From: Deltaproteobacteria bacterium
Lineage (GTDB): Bacteria > Myxococcota_A > JAADFL01
Reading direction: 5' to 3'
Assembly: GCA_013152945.1 (NCBI GenBank)
Contig: JAADFL010000087.1
Location: forward strand, 45,731-109,730
Length of the DNA: 64,000 bases
Both the position numbers and the translations under genes were made by a program. The notes beneath the pieces were generated by a model. The model did no database searches and was not told where the DNA came from. It saw only the letters and a list, made by a program, of their open reading frames with translations. Shown piece by piece: positions 54,878 to 63,639 of the stretch. Every line of letters starts with the position of its first letter. Position 1 is the stretch's first letter.

Positions 54878-56035
54878 TCAATTGTCCTGGTAATTGAAAC
54901 CGTCGTCCTGTTGTTTCAACCATTCCTCATTGAAGTGGATCCATCCTATGGTATCCCGGTTGTATGTATAGCTTACCCAAAGGCTCTTGTCCCTCGGATT
55001 TTGGGCTATTGAGGTGTAACCGTAACCGCACCTTTTGCCCTCCGGGCACTCATCGTTCAAAACAGCTACGTGGGACCATGTCCGGCCCTCGTCCTCTGAA
55101 AGGGCTGCCGCCACCGGAAACCTCCTGTTCGGGCTGTTGTCGAATGCCAGTACCACGTTGCCGTCCTCCAAGGTGATCATTTCAATCCCGACTCCGCTGT
55201 TCGGCACTTCGGACAACTCGGGATCAGACCAGGTGCGGCCGTTGTCCAGGGACGACATCATCGTGGCCCTCCTATTGTCGCCCCCCAAGCTGGTCTCATT
55301 CCTGTTCAAGGCTAATAAGGATCCATCTTTTTTCCTGATCACGGTCGGCTGGATCTGTTGGAGAAATGGAATGAGGTTGTTCATGTCCATGGTGATTTCC
55401 TTCCAGTCCTTTTCAAAGTCATTCGAACTTACAAGGAATGCCGGAATGTACTCCCTTTCGTTGTAGCAAGGGAGCAACAGTTCACCACTTGACATGCGCA
55501 AGGGATGGTTCCTGGTCATCCAGCGCCATTCTTCTCTCAAGTCGACCACCTTGCTCCAGGTCTCACCCCGATCCTTGCTTCGGATCATCCTTACCCTTGC
55601 ATCGTTCCAGCTCTCACCGAAGATGGTAACGAAGAAGAGAAACAAGTCCCCGTCCTCGCGTACCCAGATAACGGGATTTCCCTCGGCAAGGTGGGGTTCA
55701 TCGAACAATACCTCGGGTTTTTCGAATTCGGTTTCGCCCGGAGGCTTTCTGGCCCATACAATGCTCGAATCCCTGGATTTCTCGGACACGCCGGTGTACC
55801 AAGCTACCAGCACGGTCCCATCTTTCTCGATTGCCACGGATGATCCGTGGTGGTTACAACTGTCGGCCTGTTTTCCCGTGTCATCATAATAGCATGGTAT
55901 GCTCTGCTCCGGCGCCACAAGACCCTTTTCGAAAAAGGGCTTTGGCGGGGATGATGATCCGTCCTGGCGGCCGCATCCTGTTTGCAGGGGAATAATGGAT
56001 AGTGAGAGAACAGCAAGGCAGGATACTTTGCTCAT
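54878..56035 (-). CDS. Sialidase-like (BNR/Asp-box) lipoprotein
   Basis: A 385-residue protein with a signal and probable lipobox (LQTGC, Cys21). The mature part is a six-bladed beta-propeller of the sialidase type with at least three Asp-boxes: SKDRGETWS, SLDNGRTWS and SEDEGRTWS. The first strand contains HHGSSVAIEKDGTVLVAWYT. The catalytic residues of true sialidases (Arg triad, Tyr, Glu, Asp) cannot be confirmed by eye, so it may bind or cleave a sugar. It lies divergent from manA and near a GH2 enzyme. The ATG at 56035 has AGGAGGAGT upstream. Confidence 0.82.
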   Translation of the reverse strand: MSKVSCLAVLSLSIIPLQTGCGRQDGSSSPPKPFFEKGLVAPEQSIPCYYDDTGKQADSCNHHGSSVAIEKDGTVLVAWYTGVSEKSRDSSIVWARKPPGETEFEKPEVLFDEPHLAEGNPVIWVREDGDLFLFFVTIFGESWNDARVRMIRSKDRGETWSKVVDLREEWRWMTRNHPLRMSSGELLLPCYNEREYIPAFLVSSNDFEKDWKEITMDMNNLIPFLQQIQPTVIRKKDGSLLALNRNETSLGGDNRRATMMSSLDNGRTWSDPELSEVPNSGVGIEMITLEDGNVVLAFDNSPNRRFPVAAALSEDEGRTWSHVAVLNDECPEGKRCGYGYTSIAQNPRDKSLWVSYTYNRDTIGWIHFNEEWLKQQDDGFNYQDN

Positions 56036-56254
56036 ACTTGACTCCTCCTGGCTTTTGTCCGGGCAGAGCATCACATAGTGTGGAATGAGTATTATCAGTT
56101 CTGGTGCTGGTGCGTCAATCTTGGTTGTTCTTATCAGGATGCTGAAAATATTTTTGGCAACGGCTCCATACCCGAATCAAAATCTCCTTGAGGCCTTTCG
56201 CCTTTACCCCTTCTTGCAGTGAGTGCTAACATCCGTAAAAAAAGGAGGTCTCTC

Positions 56255-57355
56255 ATGCAAGAATTGTTGTATCCAATGAAACTCGTGGGAAGGCCCGTAA
56301 ACAGGGTTTGGGGAGTAACGGATACCACTTCCTTGTTGGGATACAATATCGAGTCCAGTGATCCCATTGGAGAAGTCTGGACCTTGGGAGATTGGGAAGA
56401 TGGAGATCGTGTACTGAACGGGCCGCACGAGGGGAAGACCATAACAAGCCTGGTCGAAGAAATAGGGGTGAAACAAATGTTCGGGACAGCCGGTCTGACC
56501 AAGAGCAAACGGACACCCTTGCTTGTGAAGTGGATAGCAGCATCAACCGATCTTTCAATACAGGTTCATCCGGACGAAGAAACCGCACTGAAGGTGGGAA
56601 GTGGAGCAGAGCCAAAGACCGAGTGCTGGTATATACTGGATACGGATCCGGGAGGAGCCGTAATATACGGGGTCCGTACCGGAGTACCGGCTGAAAAAGT
56701 GGGGGAATTGGCAAGGAATGGACAACTCGAGGCAGTAATCAACAAAATCGAGGTCCATCCGGGTGATGTCGTCTTTGTGCCTGCAGGCATGGTTCACGCC
56801 ATTTGTGCTGGGGTCAGGTTGCTCGAGGTTCAGCAAAACTCTGACACAACTTACAGGCTGTACGACTACAACAGGCCCGGGCTGGATGGGAAACCAAGGC
56901 CCCTACATGTCGATCAGGCGGTAAGATCCATAAAGCCTTGCGATGAAAAGCCTGCACTGAATCCCGTGATAGAACTTCCCTTTTCTGGAGGTGTCAGAAA
57001 GTTCAGGGCTGCATGCCGGCACTTCCTCTTGGAGGAAGTGCATGTGCGTGAAGCCACAACACTAAACTTGTCATATGGTAGTTTTATGTTTTCCTCCATT
57101 ATTCGCGGCACAGGTGTTTTCGAAGCAGGAGGCAGAAGAGTTGAGGTATCAGTGCCGGATAACATTTTCCTGCCCGCAGGGTTGAGTGAAGTCAAGATTG
57201 AACCCGGGGAAACGATATCCTTTGTCGCATCATCTGTTCCAAGGCTCAAGCAAGACGTAATAGAACCCTTGAGGGAAGGCGGTTTCAGTGACCGGGTTAT
57301 CATATCCCTTGGTGGAAACGTGTTCGGAAACGATCTCGTACCACTTGTTTACTAA
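56255..57355 (+). CDS. manA: Class I mannose-6-phosphate isomerase
   Basis: A 366-residue enzyme that converts mannose 6-phosphate to fructose 6-phosphate. Zinc-ligand region VHPDEETALKVGSG and the signature HAICAGVRLLEVQQNSDTTY, continued by YRLYDYNRP, are clear. The ATG at 56255 has AAGGAGG seven bases upstream and gives a start like other members. A phosphatidyl- or GDP-mannose pathway is not in the window. It may supply sugar for the envelope glycans suggested by the neighbouring glycosyltransferases. Confidence 0.95.
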   Translation: MQELLYPMKLVGRPVNRVWGVTDTTSLLGYNIESSDPIGEVWTLGDWEDGDRVLNGPHEGKTITSLVEEIGVKQMFGTAGLTKSKRTPLLVKWIAASTDLSIQVHPDEETALKVGSGAEPKTECWYILDTDPGGAVIYGVRTGVPAEKVGELARNGQLEAVINKIEVHPGDVVFVPAGMVHAICAGVRLLEVQQNSDTTYRLYDYNRPGLDGKPRPLHVDQAVRSIKPCDEKPALNPVIELPFSGGVRKFRAACRHFLLEEVHVREATTLNLSYGSFMFSSIIRGTGVFEAGGRRVEVSVPDNIFLPAGLSEVKIEPGETISFVASSVPRLKQDVIEPLREGGFSDRVIISLGGNVFGNDLVPLVY

Positions 57356-57405
57356 TTGTTATTGGGCACGGGCGATAAATGAAAAACTGCAAAAAAAAGG
57401 AGGGG

Positions 57406-57438
57406 GGCGGGGCCGGTCTTTCAATCGACCCCGCCTTT
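57406..57438 (+). terminator. Hairpin after manA
   Basis: GGCGGGG (57406-57412) pairs with CCCCGCC (57429-57435), with an extra GGTC/GACC pairing option inside, and is followed by a short TTT. It begins about 50 bases after the manA stop. As the T-run is only three bases, function as a factor-independent terminator is likely but not certain. Confidence 0.45.
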
Positions 57439-57670
57439 CCAGAAGGAGGTAGGTCAAGAAAAAACCTTGAACAGAGCAAGGCAATAAGCTGTGCCTATTG
57501 CCCCACGTTCAATAATGTCAACGCCTGACGCGAAAAAACTATTCCCGTTTTTTCATGGTTGTTTTTTTCTTATAATTTTTTGGACGACGAGCCTTGACGA
57601 AAGATATTACCCTGTCCTTATTAATTACAGCCGGTTCCTTTGGTATGGTGCCTTGGGATCGAATCGGCAG

Positions 57671-57705
57671 GGGCCACCCAAATCCCCCCGTGGGTGGCCC
57701 TTTAT
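57671..57705. terminator. Perfect 9-base-pair hairpin followed by T-rich tract
   Basis: GGGCCACCC (57671-57679) and GGGTGGCCC (57692-57700) form a perfect stem with a 12-base loop, followed by TTTATAAT. It is stronger than the first hairpin but lies about 315 bases after manA, so it may end an unrecognised small RNA or protect pssA from readthrough. Confidence 0.5.
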
Positions 57706-57977
57706 AATCTATTCTCAAGCCTGGTCCTTTCAAACCCGCACTATTTCCTTGGTTTGACGTTATAACATTGGTGCGAAGAGAAATACCCGGTTACGAGTTG
57801 GTGCGAAGTCTGTTACGCAGATTGTACACGATTTGCAGATCGCATTTAAGGTGTTTAACAATATATTTGCTGTAATACCAACTGATTATTTTATTCGGCA
57901 TTTTATGGCAATTCGGCATGCCCCTTGCTTTCAATTGTAAAGGTGGTAAAATTATTTAAAAGTTACTTGGAGGCTAT

Positions 57978-58829
57978 ATGAACAAGAATGATGAGAGGTA
58001 TGGAATAGCAAAACTACTTCCGGCCCTCCCAACATTGGTAACATTGTCCAGTTTGTTTTGTGGATTCTACTCTATGATTCAAAGTGCACTGGCGGCTTCA
58101 GGAGATGAGGTTCACCTTACAAAAGCAGCCATGGCCATTTTCTTTGCCATGATCTTTGACGGGCTGGACGGCCGGGTGGCAAGGTTGACCAGGACCCAGA
58201 GTGCATTCGGAGTTCAAATCGATTCATTGGCCGATTTAGTGTCCTTTGGAGCAGCGCCTGCACTCCTGGTCTATGAATGGGCTCTTGCTCCTATTGGTAT
58301 TTTTGGAATTATTGCGGCTTTCCTGTTTCTGGCATGCGGTGCATTGAGGCTGGCCAGATTTAATGTGCTGGCAGACAAGCAAAAGGAAAATGAGCAAGGC
58401 TCTCTTCATTACTTTATCGGCCTTCCCATTCCTGCTCCGGCAGGACTGCTGGCCCTGCTCGTCCTGGTGCACCAACAGGAACCCGGAGCAGTCGTACATG
58501 ATTCAACAGGGGTGGCGGCTTGCGTAGTCGTACTTGCCTACCTAATGGTAAGTAATGTCAGGTATAGGAATTTCAAGCATGTTCCCAAGGTCCCGTTGAC
58601 CTGGGCGCTATCGCTTACATTGGCACTCGCATTTTCTGTTCTCGCATTGGTGACGTCTTTTTGGTTCATGGTGTTGTCAGTGTTGGCGGCCTATACTGTC
58701 ATGGGTCCGACAGAAGAACTCCTTCTATTCAAACACAGAAGGGAATGCAACGACGATGATACGCTGTCCGATATTCAGTCAATGCAAATGACGGATTCGG
58801 GCAGGAACAAGGAAAAATTGGAACCCTGA
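57978..58829 (+). CDS. pssA: CDP-diacylglycerol-serine O-phosphatidyltransferase
   Basis: A 283-residue membrane enzyme that makes phosphatidylserine, the precursor of phosphatidylethanolamine. The CDP-alcohol phosphatidyltransferase motif D-x2-DG-x2-AR-x8-G-x3-D-x3-D is intact (DGLDGRVARL, then G...D...D ending DSLADLVSFG). About six to eight membrane segments fill the protein, which ends with a hydrophilic tail. GGAGGC lies upstream of the ATG. The last 55 bases overlap the end of the converging kinase gene. Confidence 0.95.
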   Translation: MNKNDERYGIAKLLPALPTLVTLSSLFCGFYSMIQSALAASGDEVHLTKAAMAIFFAMIFDGLDGRVARLTRTQSAFGVQIDSLADLVSFGAAPALLVYEWALAPIGIFGIIAAFLFLACGALRLARFNVLADKQKENEQGSLHYFIGLPIPAPAGLLALLVLVHQQEPGAVVHDSTGVAACVVVLAYLMVSNVRYRNFKHVPKVPLTWALSLTLALAFSVLALVTSFWFMVLSVLAAYTVMGPTEELLLFKHRRECNDDDTLSDIQSMQMTDSGRNKEKLEP

Positions 58830-61066
58830 TAGGGCTTTGTAACGACTTCTATTTTGGCTCCGAGTGCATCGGCGAGTTTTTTGCTGATGGCAAGGCCCAG
58901 GCCGGTCCCTCTAACTTTGGTGGACATTGATTCCGCATTTTTTCCGCGCCTGAACTCATCGAAAATGAAAGGAAGATCGTCATCGAAAATACCACGGCCC
59001 GTATCGATTACCGATAAACGCAACATATTGCCCTGTGCAGGTTCTTCTTTTAAATCAGTTCTCAAGTGCTTAGTCATTGCACAGGAAAGTTCGATGTATC
59101 CCTCATCGGTATAATTGATTGCGTTACTAACCAAGTTGAGCATTATTTGCCGTAACTTTGTTCTATCGGTTTTGATCCTGGGAAGAAATTCAGGCAGATG
59201 AATCCTGATATTCACCGGAGAATCATTGGCCAACCTTTCTGCTATTTCCTTTAATTCGTCCATCAATGGTATCAAATCAAAGGTCTCCCGCCTAATATCG
59301 ATCCTGCCGGATTCTATCTTGGAAAGATCCAATAAATCTTTTATCAGATCCAACAGGCTGCCCGCACTGTCTTTGACTATTGAAAGTTGCTTGGTCTGCT
59401 CCGAGTTGAGCGGGCCGGAAAGCCCTCGCAGCAATGCCGCGGTAAATCCGATGATCGAGTTCAATGGAGTCATGAGTTCGTGGCTCATGGATGCCAGGAA
59501 ATCGGTTTTCCTGCGATCTACTGCTCTTAGCTTCTCGTTTGCCGACTCCAGTTCTTCGGCCTTTCTGGTCAGGTCGGTAACAAGCCTGGTATTTGCCATT
59601 GCAATGGCGACCTGGTCGGCGAGAAGCCTTGCCAAGTCCTGGTCATCCTGATCCAGCTTGTGAATTTCATTGGTATAACCAACTGACAAGACGCCGAGAA
59701 ATGAGTCCTTGAATACCAAGGGCAATGCAATTCCCGATGTCCTGACATCAGCGACTTTATTCGGATAGTCAAGGTATGATTCTACATAGACCGGCCTCCG
59801 CTCGACCCATGCGGTCCCTGTAGCTCCTTCTCCGGGATGGAACAGCCGGCCTAGAAATTCCTGGGGCATATTATAGTGATGCTCGTATATAAGGCCTCCT
59901 TTCAACTCGTTGTACCTGGCTATGCCGGCCCATCCTGCCCCAAGCATGCTTCTGGCACCGTCGCAGACGCGGGAACATAAAGCTTCGACATCCAGTTCCT
60001 GGGTAATTCTCCTGCCCAACTCCTGTACAAACCTCAATCGTTCCACTTGCCTGTCCAGCCGCATGTTGGCCCTCTGTAAATCAGATGTTCGTTCGACTAC
60101 TTTTTGTTCAAGTCTTTCCGCTACCTGTAAGCTTTCCTGGTACATCGTTGCGTTTTCATGGGCTATTGCGACCTGGTTGCCCAATGTAGTGAGTACATCC
60201 GGGTCTTCTATCATCGGAAATGCAGGATCACTGGAACCGAGAAGAATCAAAGCTGTATTCCTTTGTTTCAAAGCGACAGGAATAATTGCCCATGACAGCA
60301 TGTCCGTCATTTTGGCAGCGGAAAACAATTCAAAAGGAAAGGTCTTTTCATCCTTTGCAAGGGACAATCTGACAATGCTTGCCCGGGATTCTTCGACCCC
60401 CTGAAAAAGCGGCGATTTCGTAGTCAGCCTACACCCTTCGAAGGCACCCTTTTTGCCGGGATCGAGGCAAAGTATATCTTTGACCGAGAAAACCGTCTTG
60501 GTTTCACGAAGGAAGAACAGGGCACAGTCGGATTCCATTTCACGCAGTAATGCGCGCAATGCGGCCTTTCTGACTTCAAAAGGATCGCGTGGTTTCCTGA
60601 TTGCCTCGTCCAGTGCATTCACTGTGGCAAGTTCCCGGTTACGCCGCAGGATCGATTCCCTGGATTGTTCGAGTTCATCGCGTAGTGCATGGCGACTCAA
60701 TGCCCTTTCCACGACAATGGGCAGCCGGTGCTGAAAATCCTTTCCTTTTACCAAATAATCATAGGCGCCCAGCTTCATGGCGCCTACTGCGATTTCCTCG
60801 TCGCCCTGGCCTGTTATCATGATCATGGGCATATTCACATTCATGTTGGCGATCTCCCGCATCAGCCATAGGCCATCCTTGTCCGGTAAGCTGTAATCAA
60901 TTATTGCCAGATCGAACGAGTTCGATTGTTCCAGAATTTCCATGGCCTCGGCACAACTCGTTCTACTCTCTACATTGTAGTCTTTGGCCAAGGCTTCGAG
61001 GGCTTGCATGGCAAGAAACAAGTGGTCAGGGTTATCTTCTACGATAAGAATTCTCGGTAATTTCAT
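58775..61066 (-). CDS. Receiver - GAF - GAF - histidine kinase hybrid
   Basis: A 763-residue soluble protein. The receiver domain (1-120; Asp57 in LAIIDYSLPDKDG) is followed by two GAF-like domains (about 150-310 and 340-495), a coiled coil, and a kinase core with His529 in SMSHELMTPLNSI and ATPase motifs SVIDTGRGIF and GTGLGLAISKKL. Receiver domains in this position usually accept a phosphate to gate the kinase. The ATG at 61066 has GGAGGGTG upstream. Its 3' end overlaps the tail-to-tail pssA gene by 55 bases. Confidence 0.92.
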   Translation of the reverse strand: MKLPRILIVEDNPDHLFLAMQALEALAKDYNVESRTSCAEAMEILEQSNSFDLAIIDYSLPDKDGLWLMREIANMNVNMPMIMITGQGDEEIAVGAMKLGAYDYLVKGKDFQHRLPIVVERALSRHALRDELEQSRESILRRNRELATVNALDEAIRKPRDPFEVRKAALRALLREMESDCALFFLRETKTVFSVKDILCLDPGKKGAFEGCRLTTKSPLFQGVEESRASIVRLSLAKDEKTFPFELFSAAKMTDMLSWAIIPVALKQRNTALILLGSSDPAFPMIEDPDVLTTLGNQVAIAHENATMYQESLQVAERLEQKVVERTSDLQRANMRLDRQVERLRFVQELGRRITQELDVEALCSRVCDGARSMLGAGWAGIARYNELKGGLIYEHHYNMPQEFLGRLFHPGEGATGTAWVERRPVYVESYLDYPNKVADVRTSGIALPLVFKDSFLGVLSVGYTNEIHKLDQDDQDLARLLADQVAIAMANTRLVTDLTRKAEELESANEKLRAVDRRKTDFLASMSHELMTPLNSIIGFTAALLRGLSGPLNSEQTKQLSIVKDSAGSLLDLIKDLLDLSKIESGRIDIRRETFDLIPLMDELKEIAERLANDSPVNIRIHLPEFLPRIKTDRTKLRQIMLNLVSNAINYTDEGYIELSCAMTKHLRTDLKEEPAQGNMLRLSVIDTGRGIFDDDLPFIFDEFRRGKNAESMSTKVRGTGLGLAISKKLADALGAKIEVVTKPYQGSNFSLFLPESVICID

Positions 61067-61269
61067 TACACCCTCCACGGAGTACCTGCCTTGAAGTCAC
61101 CTTTGTACAGGGCGCCTAAAAAATCATTGTCAATGGATACAGGATACTCCAAGACATGCAGGAGTCAACAGCCTTGATTTCCTTTTTCGACCCTTAAAAA
61201 CATTCTTATCATGATATGTTTGTATCAAGGCTTGTTGTCAACCCCGGCAAGGCTGTAGGATATAATATT

Positions 61270-61917
61270 ATGGAACAATTATTGGCGATCATTTCATCTC
61301 ATGAAAGCTTTCTGGGGCCGGCCTTCTTGTTTCTCTCATCCATTGTCGAATACCTGTTTCCGCCTTTTCCAGGAGATACTGTAACTGTTTTTGGTGCGTT
61401 CCTGGTAGTAAACCGAAACTGGAACCTGGCGCTTGTACTCTCGTGTGTCACGGCCGGAAGCCTGGCAGGGGCTGCGATGGATTTCTACTTGGGCCGTTGG
61501 TTGGCGGGAAAGGACCGGAAATTCAAGATACCCAGGTTATTGAAGCCGATTATTCCGGACAAGTCCGATATGGAAAGGTTCACTTCATGGTTCAAGAGAT
61601 ACGGAGTATGGATGATCCTGGCCAACCGTTTCCTACCGGGAATACGGGCTTTCTTCTTCATTGCAGCGGGTATGTCCGGGATGAAGGCATGGGTAGTGTT
61701 GGTCCTTGGAGGCATAAGCGCTTTGCTTTTCAACATCCTGTTGCTTGTAGCAGGCATGGAGATAGGGAAAAGCTTCAAGGAATTACTTTCTCTTGTTAGA
61801 GGGTACTCGTTTGTTGTATGGATGATCATCGGTGCTATCGCCATATCGGCTGTTTGCTGGAAATTAGTATTGTTGGTGATCGAAAAGAGAAGGAGACAGA
61901 AGACAAAAGGACTATAG
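61270..61917 (+). CDS. DedA-family inner-membrane protein
   Basis: A 215-residue DedA/SNARE-associated protein with about five membrane segments. Some members flip undecaprenyl phosphate or other lipids. Family features are the FPPFPGDTVTVFGAFLV segment with the conserved acidic residue, YLGRWLAGK, and the NRFLPGIRAFFFIAAGMSGM segment with the conserved Arg. The ATG at 61270 is chosen as it matches the family start; an upstream in-frame ATG at 61216 is possible. TATAAT (61261-61266) directly precedes it. Confidence 0.9.
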   Translation: MEQLLAIISSHESFLGPAFLFLSSIVEYLFPPFPGDTVTVFGAFLVVNRNWNLALVLSCVTAGSLAGAAMDFYLGRWLAGKDRKFKIPRLLKPIIPDKSDMERFTSWFKRYGVWMILANRFLPGIRAFFFIAAGMSGMKAWVVLVLGGISALLFNILLLVAGMEIGKSFKELLSLVRGYSFVVWMIIGAIAISAVCWKLVLLVIEKRRRQKTKGL

Positions 61918-61946
61918 TAAAAATTTTACTGTTTTTGGAGGAAGGC

Positions 61947-63494
61947 ATGGGATCGGATTCAAGGAAACGGAGACCGCACCGGCAGGGCATATTCAATGGC
62001 GGATTTGTTTTGACGTTGGCAATATCTATGTTTGTTTTAATGGCGCCTTGCTATGCGGCGTCTCGAAACATACCCTTCGTGGAAGGGTACTACAATATTT
62101 TCTTCATGGGGAAAAAGGCCGGTTACATACATGAAACCGTACAGCCCTTGGACCGGACCAGGTTCTTATACAAGAGCAAGGAGTCATGGGAGGCAAAAAG
62201 GGGCGGAGCTGAAATGAAGATTGAGAGATCCGAATCATATACAGTCGGAATGGATCTTAAGCCCATCGACTTTTCGATCTACCAGAATATGAACGGGCAG
62301 ATTACACGTACAACAGGGAAGTTGAATGCAGGGGTCATGATTGTGAAACAAAATGTCGGAGGCAGCGAAAAAACCTTGAAAATAAAACTTGCGGCCGGAA
62401 CCATTGTTCCAGGCTTAGCCAGATTCATGGTAATGAGATCCAACCCCAAGCCGGGATCTGTGTTTTCATCCAAGTTCTTCCTGGCCGACTTCAACCGCGT
62501 CGTGGACGCCAAGGTCAAAATCCTGGAAGAGAGGAAGGAAAAGCTGCCCAATGGATCATGCACTGCCATTGTCATGCAAACCACCTTCTTAAACATGGTG
62601 ACCAAGGATGTCTTCTGCAAAAATTCAGGGCTTGGTGTAAGGAGCGAAATTGCCAACCTCAACATAAAGATTGAAATAACCACTAAAAAAGAGGCCAAAG
62701 CCAAGTTTGACAAGTCTGATATTTTCTCTGAAATAGTAATTAAATCTCCCAGGAATCTCATGCCCACGAGGAAATTGAAAAAATTGAGAGTCGAGATAAA
62801 GGGAGATCCGTTGCCCGGTGTTGTCGAGGATTCGAGACAGACAATCATGAGAAAGCTCTCATCGAAAAATACCCTGGTAATAGACCTGGAAGCACAAGCC
62901 GTACCCGAAGGCAAGATCTTCTTTCCCATAAAAGACAAGATGCTCTCTCCATACCTGGCCCCGGAGGCGTATATTCAATCGGATGCAAAAGGAATCCGTG
63001 CCGCTGCCAGAAAGGCCGTGGATGGCGAGAAACGCCTCTGGCCTGCAGTCAAGAGGCTCGTCCGGTTTACGTATGAATATATTTCGAGCAAGAATTACGA
63101 TGAGGGTTATCTTTCCGCCTTGGAGGTTCTAAAAAAGAGATCGGGCGATTGCACGGAGCACTCCATATTTTTTGTGGCACTCGCACGGTCAATAGGTATT
63201 CCGGCAAGACTTTTGCTGGGAATCACTCATATCAACGGTTTTTTTGGTTATCACCAGTGGCCTGAAGTCTATGTGGGGAAACAGGGATGGGTCCAGGTTG
63301 ATCCAACGCTTGGCCAGTACACCGTGGATGCATCGCATCTGGCCCTTGCCCATATGTCGGGTTCCAAGAAAGACTGGATCGAAGCCATTGCCAATGTCAT
63401 GAAATTCATTGGTAGTGACAAGCTGGACATCCTGTCCGCCGAATGGAAAAACGGCACCAGATGGATCAAAGCGAAAGGTCGAAAAAATAACTAG
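61947..63494 (+). CDS. Secreted transglutaminase-like (cysteine-protease-fold) protein
   Basis: A 515-residue protein with a signal peptide (about 18-38, ending MAPCYAA). The N-terminal half (about 45-300) is beta-rich; its opening line FVEGYYNIFFMGKKAGYIHE is typical of an exported module found with transglutaminase domains. The C-terminal transglutaminase core has an intact triad: Cys402 in GDCTEHS, His436 in YHQWPEV and Asp452 in QVDPTLG. It may cross-link or cleave envelope proteins. The ATG at 61947 has GGAGGAAGG upstream and lies 29 bases after the DedA stop. Confidence 0.88.
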   Translation: MGSDSRKRRPHRQGIFNGGFVLTLAISMFVLMAPCYAASRNIPFVEGYYNIFFMGKKAGYIHETVQPLDRTRFLYKSKESWEAKRGGAEMKIERSESYTVGMDLKPIDFSIYQNMNGQITRTTGKLNAGVMIVKQNVGGSEKTLKIKLAAGTIVPGLARFMVMRSNPKPGSVFSSKFFLADFNRVVDAKVKILEERKEKLPNGSCTAIVMQTTFLNMVTKDVFCKNSGLGVRSEIANLNIKIEITTKKEAKAKFDKSDIFSEIVIKSPRNLMPTRKLKKLRVEIKGDPLPGVVEDSRQTIMRKLSSKNTLVIDLEAQAVPEGKIFFPIKDKMLSPYLAPEAYIQSDAKGIRAAARKAVDGEKRLWPAVKRLVRFTYEYISSKNYDEGYLSALEVLKKRSGDCTEHSIFFVALARSIGIPARLLLGITHINGFFGYHQWPEVYVGKQGWVQVDPTLGQYTVDASHLALAHMSGSKKDWIEAIANVMKFIGSDKLDILSAEWKNGTRWIKAKGRKNN

Positions 63495-63639
63495 ATGCAT
63501 ATAGTGTAAAAATAAGAATAAGAGGATGGTCATTTTTGGGTTCGTCAGGCAGGACCGGAGGGGATTTGGGCTCAGGCAAAATTCCGGTTTACTGAATTGA
63601 AGAGCATCTTGTGAGTCCTGAATCCGGTTGATCCATCCG

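Larger units (their letters stand above)
57356..57977. other. Long intergenic region with hairpins and short repeats
   Basis: A 622-base gap between manA and pssA. It holds two terminator-like hairpins (57406-57438 and 57671-57705), a direct repeat TTGGTGCGAAG at 57768-57778 and 57798-57808 (30-base spacing), and ATTCGGCAT at 57893 and 57911. Two overlapping open frames (57491-57757 plus; 57539-57733 minus) have no convincing ribosome-binding site. A small RNA is possible, but no known fold (tmRNA, 6S, SRP, tRNA) was recognised. Confidence 0.6.

Noticed and set aside
57600-57720. tRNA-like or tmRNA-like segment around GGGATCGAATC
   Set aside because: No cloverleaf or acceptor stem could be built; the T-arm resemblance is by chance.
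57491-57757. 88-codon plus-strand and 64-codon minus-strand (57539-57733) open frames
   Set aside because: They overlap each other and a terminator-like hairpin and lack good ribosome-binding sites; the minus frame has a basic end, so it was considered, but no family fits.
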